NCBI GenBank assembly: GCA_020721865.1
Contig: DYLW01000004.1
Location: 1 to 38,422, forward strand
Origin: Leptospira biflexa
Lineage (GTDB): Bacteria; Spirochaetota; Leptospiria; Turneriellales; DYLW01
DNA: 38,422 nucleotides
Reading direction: 5' to 3'
This document shows, one piece after another, positions 23,118 through 31,187 of this stretch (within the stretch, counting starts at the first letter, position 1; each line of letters starts with the position of its first letter). The translations under genes were made by a program, and so were the position numbers. The notes beneath the pieces are model-generated. The model worked only from the letters and a program-made list of their open reading frames with translations, was not told the origin of the DNA and ran no database searches.

Positions 23118-24380
23118 TCATTTCATATTCTGGAGAATTAAATCCAGAAGCATCTCCAGATACACAAACTGGATGGGAGGCAGACGCTTCCCATTGGCCA
23201 GAAGTGTGGGGGTTCCGGTGACCCCGGCTTTTTCCCCCTGTGCAATATCTTCCTGCACCATTTTATGGATTTTGTCCTGGCGGATACATTGGGTAAGTTT
23301 CCCGGAATCCACTCCCAGGGATTGCACATTGTGGAAAACAAAATCCTCAGAAACCCCATTGCTGTACCAGTATTCCAGGGAACGGAAAGACCATTCGTTA
23401 AACTCCCAGAACCTCCCCTGCAAGCCCGCACAGTAAAGGGAATAGGAAAGAAAACAGGCTCCGGGGTGCATCTGCCGGCTCATCCCTTTGTTGCATTCAG
23501 AGTCCAGAGGGTAAGAAAGCTGGTAAATCTTTACATCGGACGGATGTTTTTTCTGGTATTCCTTGAGCCAGAGTGAGGCATTCCGGCAGTGCGGGCAGAG
23601 CGGATCCGCAAATTCCACAATCACCAGTTTGGCATTTTTCTCTCCCAAATACGGCCGATTGGCCAAATTTAATTCCAGAGGTTTCTGGCCATAGAATTCC
23701 TTTTTCAATTCCAGTATTGCCTTCCGAATTTCCAAGGATTGGGGTGAGCTCGCCGGAGAGGATTGTGCATAAATATAAAGACCGGTGGAAAATAAAATCC
23801 CCACCGCCAGAAAAAGCTGGATGATGACCGCTAAAGATGCGTTCTGAAAAAACTGGAAGATACTATTCCAGTGAAATATTTTTTTGTCCATTTTAATCCC
23901 CCATAATATGGTGACCACCGCCATGCCCAATCCCGCGAAATACGTTACCAGACATAAATTACAGATGGTTTTCAGAAAAAACAGTGAATAACCCGCAAGA
24001 AAGATGTCAAACCCCAACCCAAAAGCAGATAGATAAAAAAGAATTCCCATAATGGGACGGGAGTTCTTCTCCCTTTCCTGGACTTTACCCAGGAAAGAGA
24101 CCAGAATCATGGCAATGGCCGCCACGTAAAAGAAATAACCCCAGAGAGCCATGGGAAGATAAAACAGGGTGGAAAGATCGGATTGGGAAACCACCCGACA
24201 TCCGGATTTCACTTCCCCACCACAAATCGCGGAAACCATACTCGAATGCCCGCCCGGGTTTTCATGGTACCAGATGAGAATTCCGGATAAAAATGCTCCC
24301 AGTGCGGCAAAGAAAAACAATACTATTCTATAAACCAGATACAGCATGGCTTTCTTTAAAAGGGGAACGTGTTCCGTCAA
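23118..24380 (-). CDS. VKOR-DsbA fusion: membrane quinone-linked disulfide-forming protein
   Basis: A 420-residue protein combining a vitamin K epoxide reductase domain (about 10-200, four to five helices) with a thioredoxin-like DsbA domain (245-420). The VKOR domain has the loop pair C53/C61 and the quinone-side CNLC (C140, C143). The DsbA domain has CPHC (C262, C265) and the cis-Pro loop GTGTP-like sequence (VTGTPTLL). Together these make a self-contained relay from substrate through the DsbA CxxC to the VKOR and quinone, replacing DsbA/DsbB. The first codon is TTG 24380, two bases after the dnaA stop; ATG 24347 is a shorter alternative. No separate dsbB was seen. Fused VKOR-Trx proteins are known in several bacterial phyla. 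Confidence 0.9.
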   Translation of the reverse strand: MTEHVPLLKKAMLYLVYRIVLFFFAALGAFLSGILIWYHENPGGHSSMVSAICGGEVKSGCRVVSQSDLSTLFYLPMALWGYFFYVAAIAMILVSFLGKVQEREKNSRPIMGILFYLSAFGLGFDIFLAGYSLFFLKTICNLCLVTYFAGLGMAVVTILWGIKMDKKIFHWNSIFQFFQNASLAVIIQLFLAVGILFSTGLYIYAQSSPASSPQSLEIRKAILELKKEFYGQKPLELNLANRPYLGEKNAKLVIVEFADPLCPHCRNASLWLKEYQKKHPSDVKIYQLSYPLDSECNKGMSRQMHPGACFLSYSLYCAGLQGRFWEFNEWSFRSLEYWYSNGVSEDFVFHNVQSLGVDSGKLTQCIRQDKIHKMVQEDIAQGEKAGVTGTPTLLANGKRLPPIQFVYLEMLLDLILQNMK

Positions 24381-24382
24381 TA

Positions 24383-25813
24383 TTAAAACTGCAATTCCTC
24401 TTCCAATTCCAGAATCTGAACCCGGATCGCTTCATCGGAATCCATATATTCAGATATTTTTTTCTCGGCATGGATTACGGTGGTATGGTCCGTTTTCCCA
24501 AAAGCCTGGGCAATCTTCAGGAGGGACATGCTGGGAATCAGTTTTTTTGCCAGATACATGCAGATATGGCGGGCCATTACAATGGTTTCCACCCGGCTGT
24601 TCCCTTTGATTTCTTCTTCTTCAACATGGAATTTTTTGGATACCAGTCGTAGAATTTCATCAATGCTCACCTGTGACCCTGTGTCTTCGATGGGCAGATC
24701 CCGCAGAGCGATTTTTGCCATTTGCAGGTCAATGGGATGGTTTTCCACTTCCGATGTAAAATGCAACTTGGCCAGAGCTGCCTCTAACACCCGAATCTGG
24801 GTGGATAAATTGGTGGCAATATATTTAATCACATCCGGTGGGACGGTTATTTTCATTTCGGAGACCTTGGCCTGCAAAATGGCCTGGCGGGTTTCCATAT
24901 TGGGGGGTTTGATATCCACAATCAGGCCGGATTGGAAACGGCTCCGCAGACGGTCGGTCAGTTTTTTCAGTTCATGCGGAGGGCGATCGCTGGAAATTAC
25001 CACCTGTTTCTTATTCTGATACAGATAGTTGAATGTATGAAAAATTTCCTCCTGGGTTGCTTCCGCTCTCTGGCTGATAAACTGGATATCATCAAAAAGG
25101 AACACATCCACATTTCTGTATTTTGCCTTGAAATGGGGCATGGAATTATTCTGGATGGCTTCCACCAGATCGCTCTGGAAAATCTCCGCCGGAACATACA
25201 TCACCTTATGGAACGGCATATCCGCAATTACCTGATTGCCAATGGCCATTAACAGGTGGGTTTTCCCCAGACCCACTCCACCGTAAAGATACATAGGGTT
25301 GTGGTACTCCCCTGGTTTTTTGGAAACACCAATGGCGGCGGCCAGGGCATGATCATTGGAAGGGCCTTTTACAAATCTGTCAAAAGTATATTTTGGATTC
25401 AATTTAATTTCTCCGGGATACGCCGATTGGTTGATGAAATTCCCCTTATTCTGGGATTTCTCCCCGGGACGGTCATTTTTGGGTTCCTCCGGTGCGGACA
25501 GGGATATTTTGATCCTGTAACCGAACACTTCGGAACCTTTTTGCTCCATTTCCGTGAGATATCGTTTTTCCAGGTGGTTTTTTATCTGTTCATTGGGGGC
25601 AGAAATATTCAATACACCATTTTCCATTCCACCATAGGCCAGTGCGGAAAAAAAAGTATCATAAAATTTAGAGGAAATACTGTTTTTTATAGAATGCAGA
25701 AAATTTTCCCAAGCGGGAAAAACATCGCCGGGAAGCGACGGAACAGGAATTTCAGTTTTAACGGCAGCGTTTTCCATATCCGGATAGACGGTTTTTTTTT
25801 CATAAAGCGACAA
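24383..25813 (-). CDS. dnaA: Chromosomal replication initiator DnaA
   Basis: The ATP-dependent initiator that binds DnaA boxes and opens oriC. Domain I is helical (WENFLHSIKNSIS); a variable linker follows, then AAA+ domain III with Walker A GGVGLGKTH (178-186), Walker B VFLFDDIQF, sensor I, and the box VII arginine region. Domain IV carries the DNA-binding signature GKTDHTTVIHA near the C-terminus; the usual GGRDHTTV is replaced by FGKTDHTTV. Numbering is from TTG 25813. The start is uncertain: TTG 25813, ATG 25777, or an out-of-frame ATG 25803 that would join this frame if the A9 run after it gained one A. No dnaN, recF or cluster of DnaA boxes is nearby. It is followed after 2 bases by the VKOR-DsbA gene. 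Confidence 0.94.
   Translation of the reverse strand: MSLYEKKTVYPDMENAAVKTEIPVPSLPGDVFPAWENFLHSIKNSISSKFYDTFFSALAYGGMENGVLNISAPNEQIKNHLEKRYLTEMEQKGSEVFGYRIKISLSAPEEPKNDRPGEKSQNKGNFINQSAYPGEIKLNPKYTFDRFVKGPSNDHALAAAIGVSKKPGEYHNPMYLYGGVGLGKTHLLMAIGNQVIADMPFHKVMYVPAEIFQSDLVEAIQNNSMPHFKAKYRNVDVFLFDDIQFISQRAEATQEEIFHTFNYLYQNKKQVVISSDRPPHELKKLTDRLRSRFQSGLIVDIKPPNMETRQAILQAKVSEMKITVPPDVIKYIATNLSTQIRVLEAALAKLHFTSEVENHPIDLQMAKIALRDLPIEDTGSQVSIDEILRLVSKKFHVEEEEIKGNSRVETIVMARHICMYLAKKLIPSMSLLKIAQAFGKTDHTTVIHAEKKISEYMDSDEAIRVQILELEEELQF
25792..25800 (-). repeat. A9 run (coding strand) at the dnaA start
   Basis: Nine A follow the triplet ATG at 25803-25801 on the coding strand. In the present sequence this ATG is not in the dnaA frame; ten A would put it in frame. 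It is either a slippage-sensitive start or a homopolymer-length error. Confidence 0.85.
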
Positions 25814-25900
25814 GTTTAATTTCTGTTTTCACAATCTATTTTTTTTGTCAGAAAAAATGGGTTGTTTCCAATTTACACATGATTATGTCACATTATGGTT

Positions 25901-26956
25901 CTACAAGATCAGCATCGCATCGCCATAACTGAAAAACCGGTATTCCTGCTCAATCGCTTCTGCGTATGCCCGCAGGAGCAACTCTTTCTCCAGAAAAGTG
26001 GCCACCAGCAGGATCAGGGAACTGCCCGGAAGATGGAAGTTGGTGATGAGGCCATCCACGGACTGGATTTTATCCGGCGGATACAGAAACAATCTGGTCT
26101 TCCCCTGCAGAGAATGGTGGTATTCCCCGCCGGTTTTTCTCCACACTGTTTCCAGAGTCCGCAGGGATGTGGTCCCCACCGCAATAATTCTACCTTTTTT
26201 TTCTCCCCGCAGCCGGTTAGCCGTGATCTCCGGAATAACATAGGCTTCTTCATGCAGTTCTTTTTTCTCAAAATTAATACTTCGGAGAGGGGCAAACGTC
26301 CCATACCCTATGTTCAACCGCACCATCCCCATCCCAACCCCTTTCTTTGCCAGAGCATCCACCAACTCATGGGAAAAATGGAAGGAGGCCGTGGGTGCAG
26401 CCGCTGCGGAACCGTCCATTTCTTTAACCGCAAAAATACTCTGGTAGCGTTCCCGGTCGATGGATTCTTCCCCTCGTGCAAGATACGGCGGGATGGGCAT
26501 CTCCCCAATCCTCTCCAGAAACGTCCCGGAGTTCTCCGCCGGAAAAAGCGGGGTCAGGAAGATTCCCTCCGGGGTTTTGGATACAGAAAAGGTATACTCC
26601 ATCGCTTTTTCCGCATACAGAATTTCTCCATTTGCGATCCGGCGGGCGTTCTTCATCAGGACTTCCCAGGAATCCCCAGTTTTATCCAGAAAAATAGATT
26701 CCAACCGGGCTCCGCTTTTTCTTCTTAAATATACCCGTTTTTTTTCCACATAGGTGTTATTGGTTATGAGAAAATCCCCCGTTTCCAGATACTCCGGAAG
26801 CTGGTGGAAATGAGCATGCCGGATGGTGCCGGTTTTCCGGGAGATTACCATGAGCCGGGAGTTTTCCCGTTTTTCCGCCGGATATTGGGCGATTCTGTCT
26901 TCCGGAAGATGAAAGAGGAATCCTTCCAAAACCGGATGACAAATTTCCTTCCCCAT
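25901..26956 (-). CDS. queA: S-adenosylmethionine:tRNA ribosyltransferase-isomerase
   Basis: Transfers the ribosyl part of SAM to preQ1-modified tRNA to make epoxyqueuosine, a wobble-base precursor of queuosine. From ATG 26956 the protein is 351 residues, normal for QueA. Signatures: LPEDRIAQYP and SRLMVISR at the N-terminus, GEMPIPPYLARG, ERYQSIFA, APTASFHF, VGTTSLRTLE, DGLITNFHLPGSSLILLV and FFSYGDAMLIL at the end. An upstream extension (to 27058) would overlap the previous gene and is not QueA-like. The start lies 2 bases after the previous stop, so it is probably translationally coupled. No tgt or queG is in the window. Confidence 0.94.
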   Translation of the reverse strand: MGKEICHPVLEGFLFHLPEDRIAQYPAEKRENSRLMVISRKTGTIRHAHFHQLPEYLETGDFLITNNTYVEKKRVYLRRKSGARLESIFLDKTGDSWEVLMKNARRIANGEILYAEKAMEYTFSVSKTPEGIFLTPLFPAENSGTFLERIGEMPIPPYLARGEESIDRERYQSIFAVKEMDGSAAAAPTASFHFSHELVDALAKKGVGMGMVRLNIGYGTFAPLRSINFEKKELHEEAYVIPEITANRLRGEKKGRIIAVGTTSLRTLETVWRKTGGEYHHSLQGKTRLFLYPPDKIQSVDGLITNFHLPGSSLILLVATFLEKELLLRAYAEAIEQEYRFFSYGDAMLIL

Positions 26957-26958
26957 AA

Positions 26959-28323
26959 TTACAAGGGTTTTGGGGAGGGTTTTTCTTCCGGATTCACATG
27001 AAAAGTGGTCTTGAAATCCGGCTCCGAAAACGGAATATAGCTGTTCGATGCGTTCCACATCATATAGCCTCTTGCCCCGGAACGGTAGGTTCCCGCAATC
27101 TGCCGGGTTATATATGAGCCGTTATAGGAACTCACCTTCATGGGAAAGGCCTGTATCCAGGGGCGGATCAGGACAGAATCCGGGATGATGCTTTTCACGC
27201 GGATACAACCCTGGTATAGAAAATATTCCGGGGAATCCGCCGGGTTCCGAATGCCGGAGAAGACATCCCCAAAATGCGAAGGATACAGCATGGGGGAGAT
27301 AATATCGGCGGCTTGGGACATTATCCGCAGATCCTGCCCCGTGCTCAGAATATCCGCCGGCTCCTGCCAGGCCACCACCCCAAAAACGTCGATGGAAACT
27401 TTCACGGAATATGCCTTTGATAGGGAATGGATTCTCTGCAGGTATTTGGTGATCACCGCCGGCTTCTGATTATAAGATAGAATTTTCCGGTAAGAAACAT
27501 TCCTCCAGTCTCCATCTGTGGGATAGCGGACATAATCCAGTTGGATTTCATCCACTCCGCTCTGGAGGACTTCTTGGATAATCCGGAGATTGTACTCCTG
27601 GACTTCCTCATTGGCCGGATCCATCCAAGCTGGCTGGCCTTTCACGTTATAGGAAGCCCCGTTTTTATATTTCAGAGACCACTTTGGCATTTTTTTTGCC
27701 ATAAAAAAATCCTGAAACTGGGATATCCGGGCGATGGAATACAAACCCCGGTCATGCAGTTTCCGGACAAGGTTTTCCAGACTTTTAATGGGAACATGAT
27801 AATTCTGGTTTTCCTTCACCATTTTCACGTCCGATGCGTAGGTTATATAACCGGTTATATCCTTAATGTCAAACACAACGGCGTTCATACCATTTCTGGA
27901 AACATAGTCCAGAAAACGGGGCAGTTTTTTCTCCGATGCCGAATAACCCGTCAGATAAATGGCACGAATATTTTTATGATTTTTTACTTTTTTGCCCGCC
28001 AGGCGGAGGATTTCATGGGAATCTGCGAACAAATCCTGCTGTGTCCAACCCGGAGCCAGAATCTGATAGACCATGGGGATGCTGTATTCCATGCCTGTCC
28101 GGTAAAGAAACTGGTCATACGCGGATAACGGGGAAATCTCCCGGAATGTTCCCCGGACATTCTCCAGAGGATGAAAAACACCGTTGATAAAAGCGACCAG
28201 AAAGAAAGCACTGAGGATTCCATAAAATGAATACCGGGCAAGGGAGGTAAATTTTTCCCACGTGGCTTCCATAACCAGATACAAGAAAAGATAAATTGGA
28301 AAATATCGTGGAAATACCGGCAT
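26959..28323 (-). CDS. DUF4015-type putative glycoside hydrolase, membrane-anchored
   Basis: 454 residues with an N-terminal membrane segment at about 30-50 and a large outer domain. From about 117 it looks like the DUF4015 / putative glycosyl-hydrolase TIM barrel, common in spirochaetes and Firmicutes: AIYLTGYSA, NGMNAVVFDIKDITGYITY, LYSIARISQFQD, DEIQLDYVRYPTDG, VSIDVFGVVAW, DIISPMLYPSHF, MMWNAS near the end. The family is clan GH-like; substrate unknown, envelope polysaccharide is a guess. The start, ATG 28323, has no ribosome site; ATG 28272 would shorten the cytoplasmic tail. First gene of the minus-strand run, divergent from the lipoprotein gene across 96 bases. Confidence 0.75.
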   Translation of the reverse strand: MPVFPRYFPIYLFLYLVMEATWEKFTSLARYSFYGILSAFFLVAFINGVFHPLENVRGTFREISPLSAYDQFLYRTGMEYSIPMVYQILAPGWTQQDLFADSHEILRLAGKKVKNHKNIRAIYLTGYSASEKKLPRFLDYVSRNGMNAVVFDIKDITGYITYASDVKMVKENQNYHVPIKSLENLVRKLHDRGLYSIARISQFQDFFMAKKMPKWSLKYKNGASYNVKGQPAWMDPANEEVQEYNLRIIQEVLQSGVDEIQLDYVRYPTDGDWRNVSYRKILSYNQKPAVITKYLQRIHSLSKAYSVKVSIDVFGVVAWQEPADILSTGQDLRIMSQAADIISPMLYPSHFGDVFSGIRNPADSPEYFLYQGCIRVKSIIPDSVLIRPWIQAFPMKVSSYNGSYITRQIAGTYRSGARGYMMWNASNSYIPFSEPDFKTTFHVNPEEKPSPKPL

Positions 28324-28419
28324 AGGTTACAGCTATTATCGATAACCGGGCGTAAATATTTAATCAATTTCCGGAGTCTATATTGGTTGACGGTGTCTTT
28401 CCCCATATATATTTGATCC

Positions 28420-29496
28420 ATGATTAAGAAAAGCATTTTATTACTCACATTGTCTGCCTTTGTCCTGGTATTCCAGTGTAACGGGAAGGATACGACCAGT
28501 GTGAAAAGTATGGAACCGGCCACCAGTGAGGATGAGGCGGTCTCCATTTTTCTATCCAGTAAGGATGAAATATTGAAGCCCACCCGCTGGGACACCGGAG
28601 ATACCACCATTTCCAATGAAGACCGTCTGGAATTATACCAGCCACATATAAAAGACCTGAAAGGTGGTTATATTGGGGTGGGTTCCATCCAGAATTTTCT
28701 TCTGGCAGCGTGGGCAAAATCGGAATGGATATGGCTGACGGATTTCACCCGCATTGTGGTGGCCGCCAACAAAATCCATATTTCCTTTTTTAAGGAAGCA
28801 GAAAATCCCGCAGCTTTCCGTGCACTCTGGGAAAAAGCAAACCGGGAGAAAGCCAGAAAAATCATAGAAAAATATTACGCAAAAGAAAAAGACTATGCAT
28901 TTATTCTTTCTTCCCTGGATATTGCCCGTCCCTATCTTCTCAAAAGGTTCGCCCTGGAAGATAAATTAACCAAAGCCCGGAATTATTCCGTCTGGCATAC
29001 AGACTTAGAGCAGTACAACCATCTGCGAAATCTGGCGTTAAAAAACCGCATCCGAGCATTGAACGGTGACATTATGGGAAAAACCACCATTCTGGAAACT
29101 ACCGCGGCAGCCAAAAAAATGGGGGTCAAAGTCCGGATTATCTATTTTTCCAATGCAGAGGAATACAATATTTTCCGTCCGTACCCAGACCAGTTCCGCA
29201 CCAATTGGAAAGATATGCCAGTGGATGAAAAGTCCCTCATCGTCCGTACCATTTCCGTTCATAAAAATATATGGCCGTGGGCGGATGAAAGCCATTACAG
29301 CACAAAAAGAGGCTTCCATTATTCCATCCAGTATGCCGATGACTTCACATACCGCCTGGCTCACAACCCGGATAAAAAAGATTTTCATGTGGTCACGATG
29401 ATGCACGAAGCAACAAAAACCAAAGAGCCCGGATTCACCATCATTGAGCGGCCAGCATCCTATTCCTATGGACCAGCCGCGAAAATAGAAAAATAA
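28420..29496 (+). CDS. Putative lipoprotein of unrecognised family with GVGSxQN motif
   Basis: 358 residues. The N-terminus is a lipoprotein-type signal (KKSILLLTLSAFVLVFQC, Cys20); Gln precedes the Cys, as in the lipoprotein at 348. The body starts with a Thr/Glu-rich linker, then GGYIGVGSIQN (82-92) and AAWAKSEWIWLTDFTRIVV, resembling a pattern I associate with unnamed spirochaetal proteins but cannot tie to a family name. Helical and strand segments follow, ending in a Met-Met-His-Glu-Ala stretch. No catalytic signature is certain. The ATG at 28420 has no ribosome site. A possible promoter (TTGACG 28387-28392) is poorly spaced from any -10. The coaC gene follows 6 bases later. Confidence 0.6.
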   Translation: MIKKSILLLTLSAFVLVFQCNGKDTTSVKSMEPATSEDEAVSIFLSSKDEILKPTRWDTGDTTISNEDRLELYQPHIKDLKGGYIGVGSIQNFLLAAWAKSEWIWLTDFTRIVVAANKIHISFFKEAENPAAFRALWEKANREKARKIIEKYYAKEKDYAFILSSLDIARPYLLKRFALEDKLTKARNYSVWHTDLEQYNHLRNLALKNRIRALNGDIMGKTTILETTAAAKKMGVKVRIIYFSNAEEYNIFRPYPDQFRTNWKDMPVDEKSLIVRTISVHKNIWPWADESHYSTKRGFHYSIQYADDFTYRLAHNPDKKDFHVVTMMHEATKTKEPGFTIIERPASYSYGPAAKIEK

Positions 29497-29502
29497 ACGA
29501 AA

Positions 29503-30048
29503 ATGGAGCAGAAAGAAAAAACAATTTTAATTGGAGTTTCTGCTTCCATAGCAATCTATAAATCCCTGGACTTGGTGCGTGAACTAAAAAAGAAACAGTA
29601 CCAGGTCCGGGTGGCCATGACCAGAACGGCGGAAAGCTGGATCAATCCACTTCTGTTTTCCGCTCTTTCTGAAAATGAAGTCTATACGGAATCCCAGAAC
29701 AACGTGGCGGCCATGCCCCACATTGAAATACGGGATAACCTGGATTTATATTTGGTGGCTCCCGCCACTGCCGATCTCATTGCCCGGGCAGCCGTTGGAC
29801 GGGGCGATGATATTGTCTCCGCCACCCTGCTCTCCTATCCCGGTCCCCGGTGGATTGCCCCTTCCATGAATCCCTTTATGTATAAGCACCCGGCCACGCA
29901 AAAAAACCTGGATATACTCCGCAGCTACGGCTATGAAATCCTTGCTCCCCAGAACGGAGAGGCCGTTTGCGGCGACACGGGGAACGGGAAAATGGCCCGG
30001 ATTGAGGATATCCTCGCCCGTATTGACGGATTTTTTGGTATTCCCTAA
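29503..30048 (+). CDS. coaC: Stand-alone phosphopantothenoylcysteine decarboxylase (flavoprotein)
   Basis: Decarboxylates 4'-phosphopantothenoylcysteine to 4'-phosphopantetheine in CoA synthesis, using FMN. 181 residues of the HFCD flavoprotein fold: GVSASIAIYKSLDLVREL (flavin binding), catalytic His73 (PHIEI), VAPATADLIARAAVG, Asn123 in the PSMNPFM motif, HPATQKNL, and Cys156 (AVCGDTGNGKM), matching CoaC residues. In most bacteria CoaC is the N-terminal half of a CoaBC fusion of about 400 residues; here the stop follows directly, so a separate CoaB would be needed. Six bases after the lipoprotein gene. It overlaps the convergent acyltransferase by 4 bases. Alternative: a related cysteine decarboxylase, though the motifs favour CoaC. 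Confidence 0.85.
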   Translation: MEQKEKTILIGVSASIAIYKSLDLVRELKKKQYQVRVAMTRTAESWINPLLFSALSENEVYTESQNNVAAMPHIEIRDNLDLYLVAPATADLIARAAVGRGDDIVSATLLSYPGPRWIAPSMNPFMYKHPATQKNLDILRSYGYEILAPQNGEAVCGDTGNGKMARIEDILARIDGFFGIP

Positions 30049-31187
30049 AATCCGAATATTGTATCCAGCTTTTTCCATTTTTCCGGTAGCCGCTGGATTC
30101 CCTTCCAGAATAGATAGGCGGAGGCAAAAGAAAGCCCCAGAGTAATGATAAAGGAAAAAGTGAACGCATATATTCCCAGGGACTTCAATGCCCATTCTGT
30201 GATCCGCAGATAAATGGTGTGGAATAAATAGACATGGAATGTCAGACCACCCCAAAAAGAAACGGCTTTTGCATTTTTCAGAAAGTAAAACTTTTTAAAC
30301 CTTTCCTGCCAGGAGGCGTCATCCGGGAAAAAACGGAAAAAGACAATCCACACGGTCAGGGAGTATAAAACAACGGTCATTCTCTGGAAATGGTTAAAAT
30401 AATCGGGCTTTATTTTCTGGGAATAGTAATAAAAATATTCCCCCAGCAGAATGGCCAAAGATACCACATATAAAAGAAAAAACCACGCACCGCTTTTACT
30501 TTTAATCCAGGTAACAATGGCGACTTTATAACGGGAAAAAACCATTCCGGTATAAAAATAAAACATCCAGTTAATGAAGACGGTGGATGGGAATACATAT
30601 TTTTTAATCCCCATGGATAACAAAATCTGGTGGGACGGGGAACATAAAATCAGATGCAGAATCCCCAGAAGTACCCACAGGGAAATGGTACGGAAGCGGG
30701 CAAAAAGCGGGAAGAGCACATACATCTGGAAAATAATGATCAGAAAATAAAAATGATAATCTGCACCCCGGACAAAGGCAAAATGGGAACCCAGTTTCCA
30801 CACCCCTTCCCATCCGTCCACATTATACCGGGCAGAAAGCGGGGAAACATAAATGGTGAACAACGCCAGCATGGTCCAGAAAAAATAGGGAATAAAAACC
30901 CGGAACATTCTTTTCTTATAAAATTCCCGGATAGAGGCAATGGAATCCATCGACCCCGGAGCGGAATAGCGTTCGGAGAGGGCAAAACCGGAAAGAATCA
31001 GAAAAACCGGCACGCAGAAACGGGCAATCTGGGATAAAATCACCGCTGTCCATTCCTCCCCAAATTTCCAATGGAAAATATCCGGAAGATAAGCCATAAG
31101 CCCGTTTTCATGCACAGAAGAGGCGTGGATGAGCACCACCACAGAAATGGCCAGAATCCTAATCAGGGAGCTGAGAGTAATCCACAT
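30045..31187 (-). CDS. Acyltransferase family 3 membrane protein
   Basis: A multi-pass inner-membrane protein of the OafA/WecH O-acyltransferase family (acyl_transf_3), about ten helices, which transfers acyl groups to sugars or glycans at the membrane. Signatures: SSLIRILAISVVVLIHAS with the conserved His near the N-terminus, VPVFLILSGFALS, and the KRMFRVFIPYFFW motif with basic residues. The start is taken at ATG 31187 (380 residues) because GGAG lies 7 bases upstream; a TTG at 31199 would add four residues. It overlaps the upstream ATP-grasp/FMN gene by 29 bases, suggesting co-transcription, and the convergent coaC by 4. Substrate unknown; LPS or another surface glycan is the usual guess. 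Confidence 0.88.
   Translation of the reverse strand: MWITLSSLIRILAISVVVLIHASSVHENGLMAYLPDIFHWKFGEEWTAVILSQIARFCVPVFLILSGFALSERYSAPGSMDSIASIREFYKKRMFRVFIPYFFWTMLALFTIYVSPLSARYNVDGWEGVWKLGSHFAFVRGADYHFYFLIIIFQMYVLFPLFARFRTISLWVLLGILHLILCSPSHQILLSMGIKKYVFPSTVFINWMFYFYTGMVFSRYKVAIVTWIKSKSGAWFFLLYVVSLAILLGEYFYYYSQKIKPDYFNHFQRMTVVLYSLTVWIVFFRFFPDDASWQERFKKFYFLKNAKAVSFWGGLTFHVYLFHTIYLRITEWALKSLGIYAFTFSFIITLGLSFASAYLFWKGIQRLPEKWKKLDTIFGF

Noticed and set aside
25814..25900. oriC or DnaA-autoregulation sites in the gap before dnaA
   Set aside because: 87 bases with no DnaA-box match within two mismatches; the gap holds only AT-rich sequence and partial ATGTG repeats.
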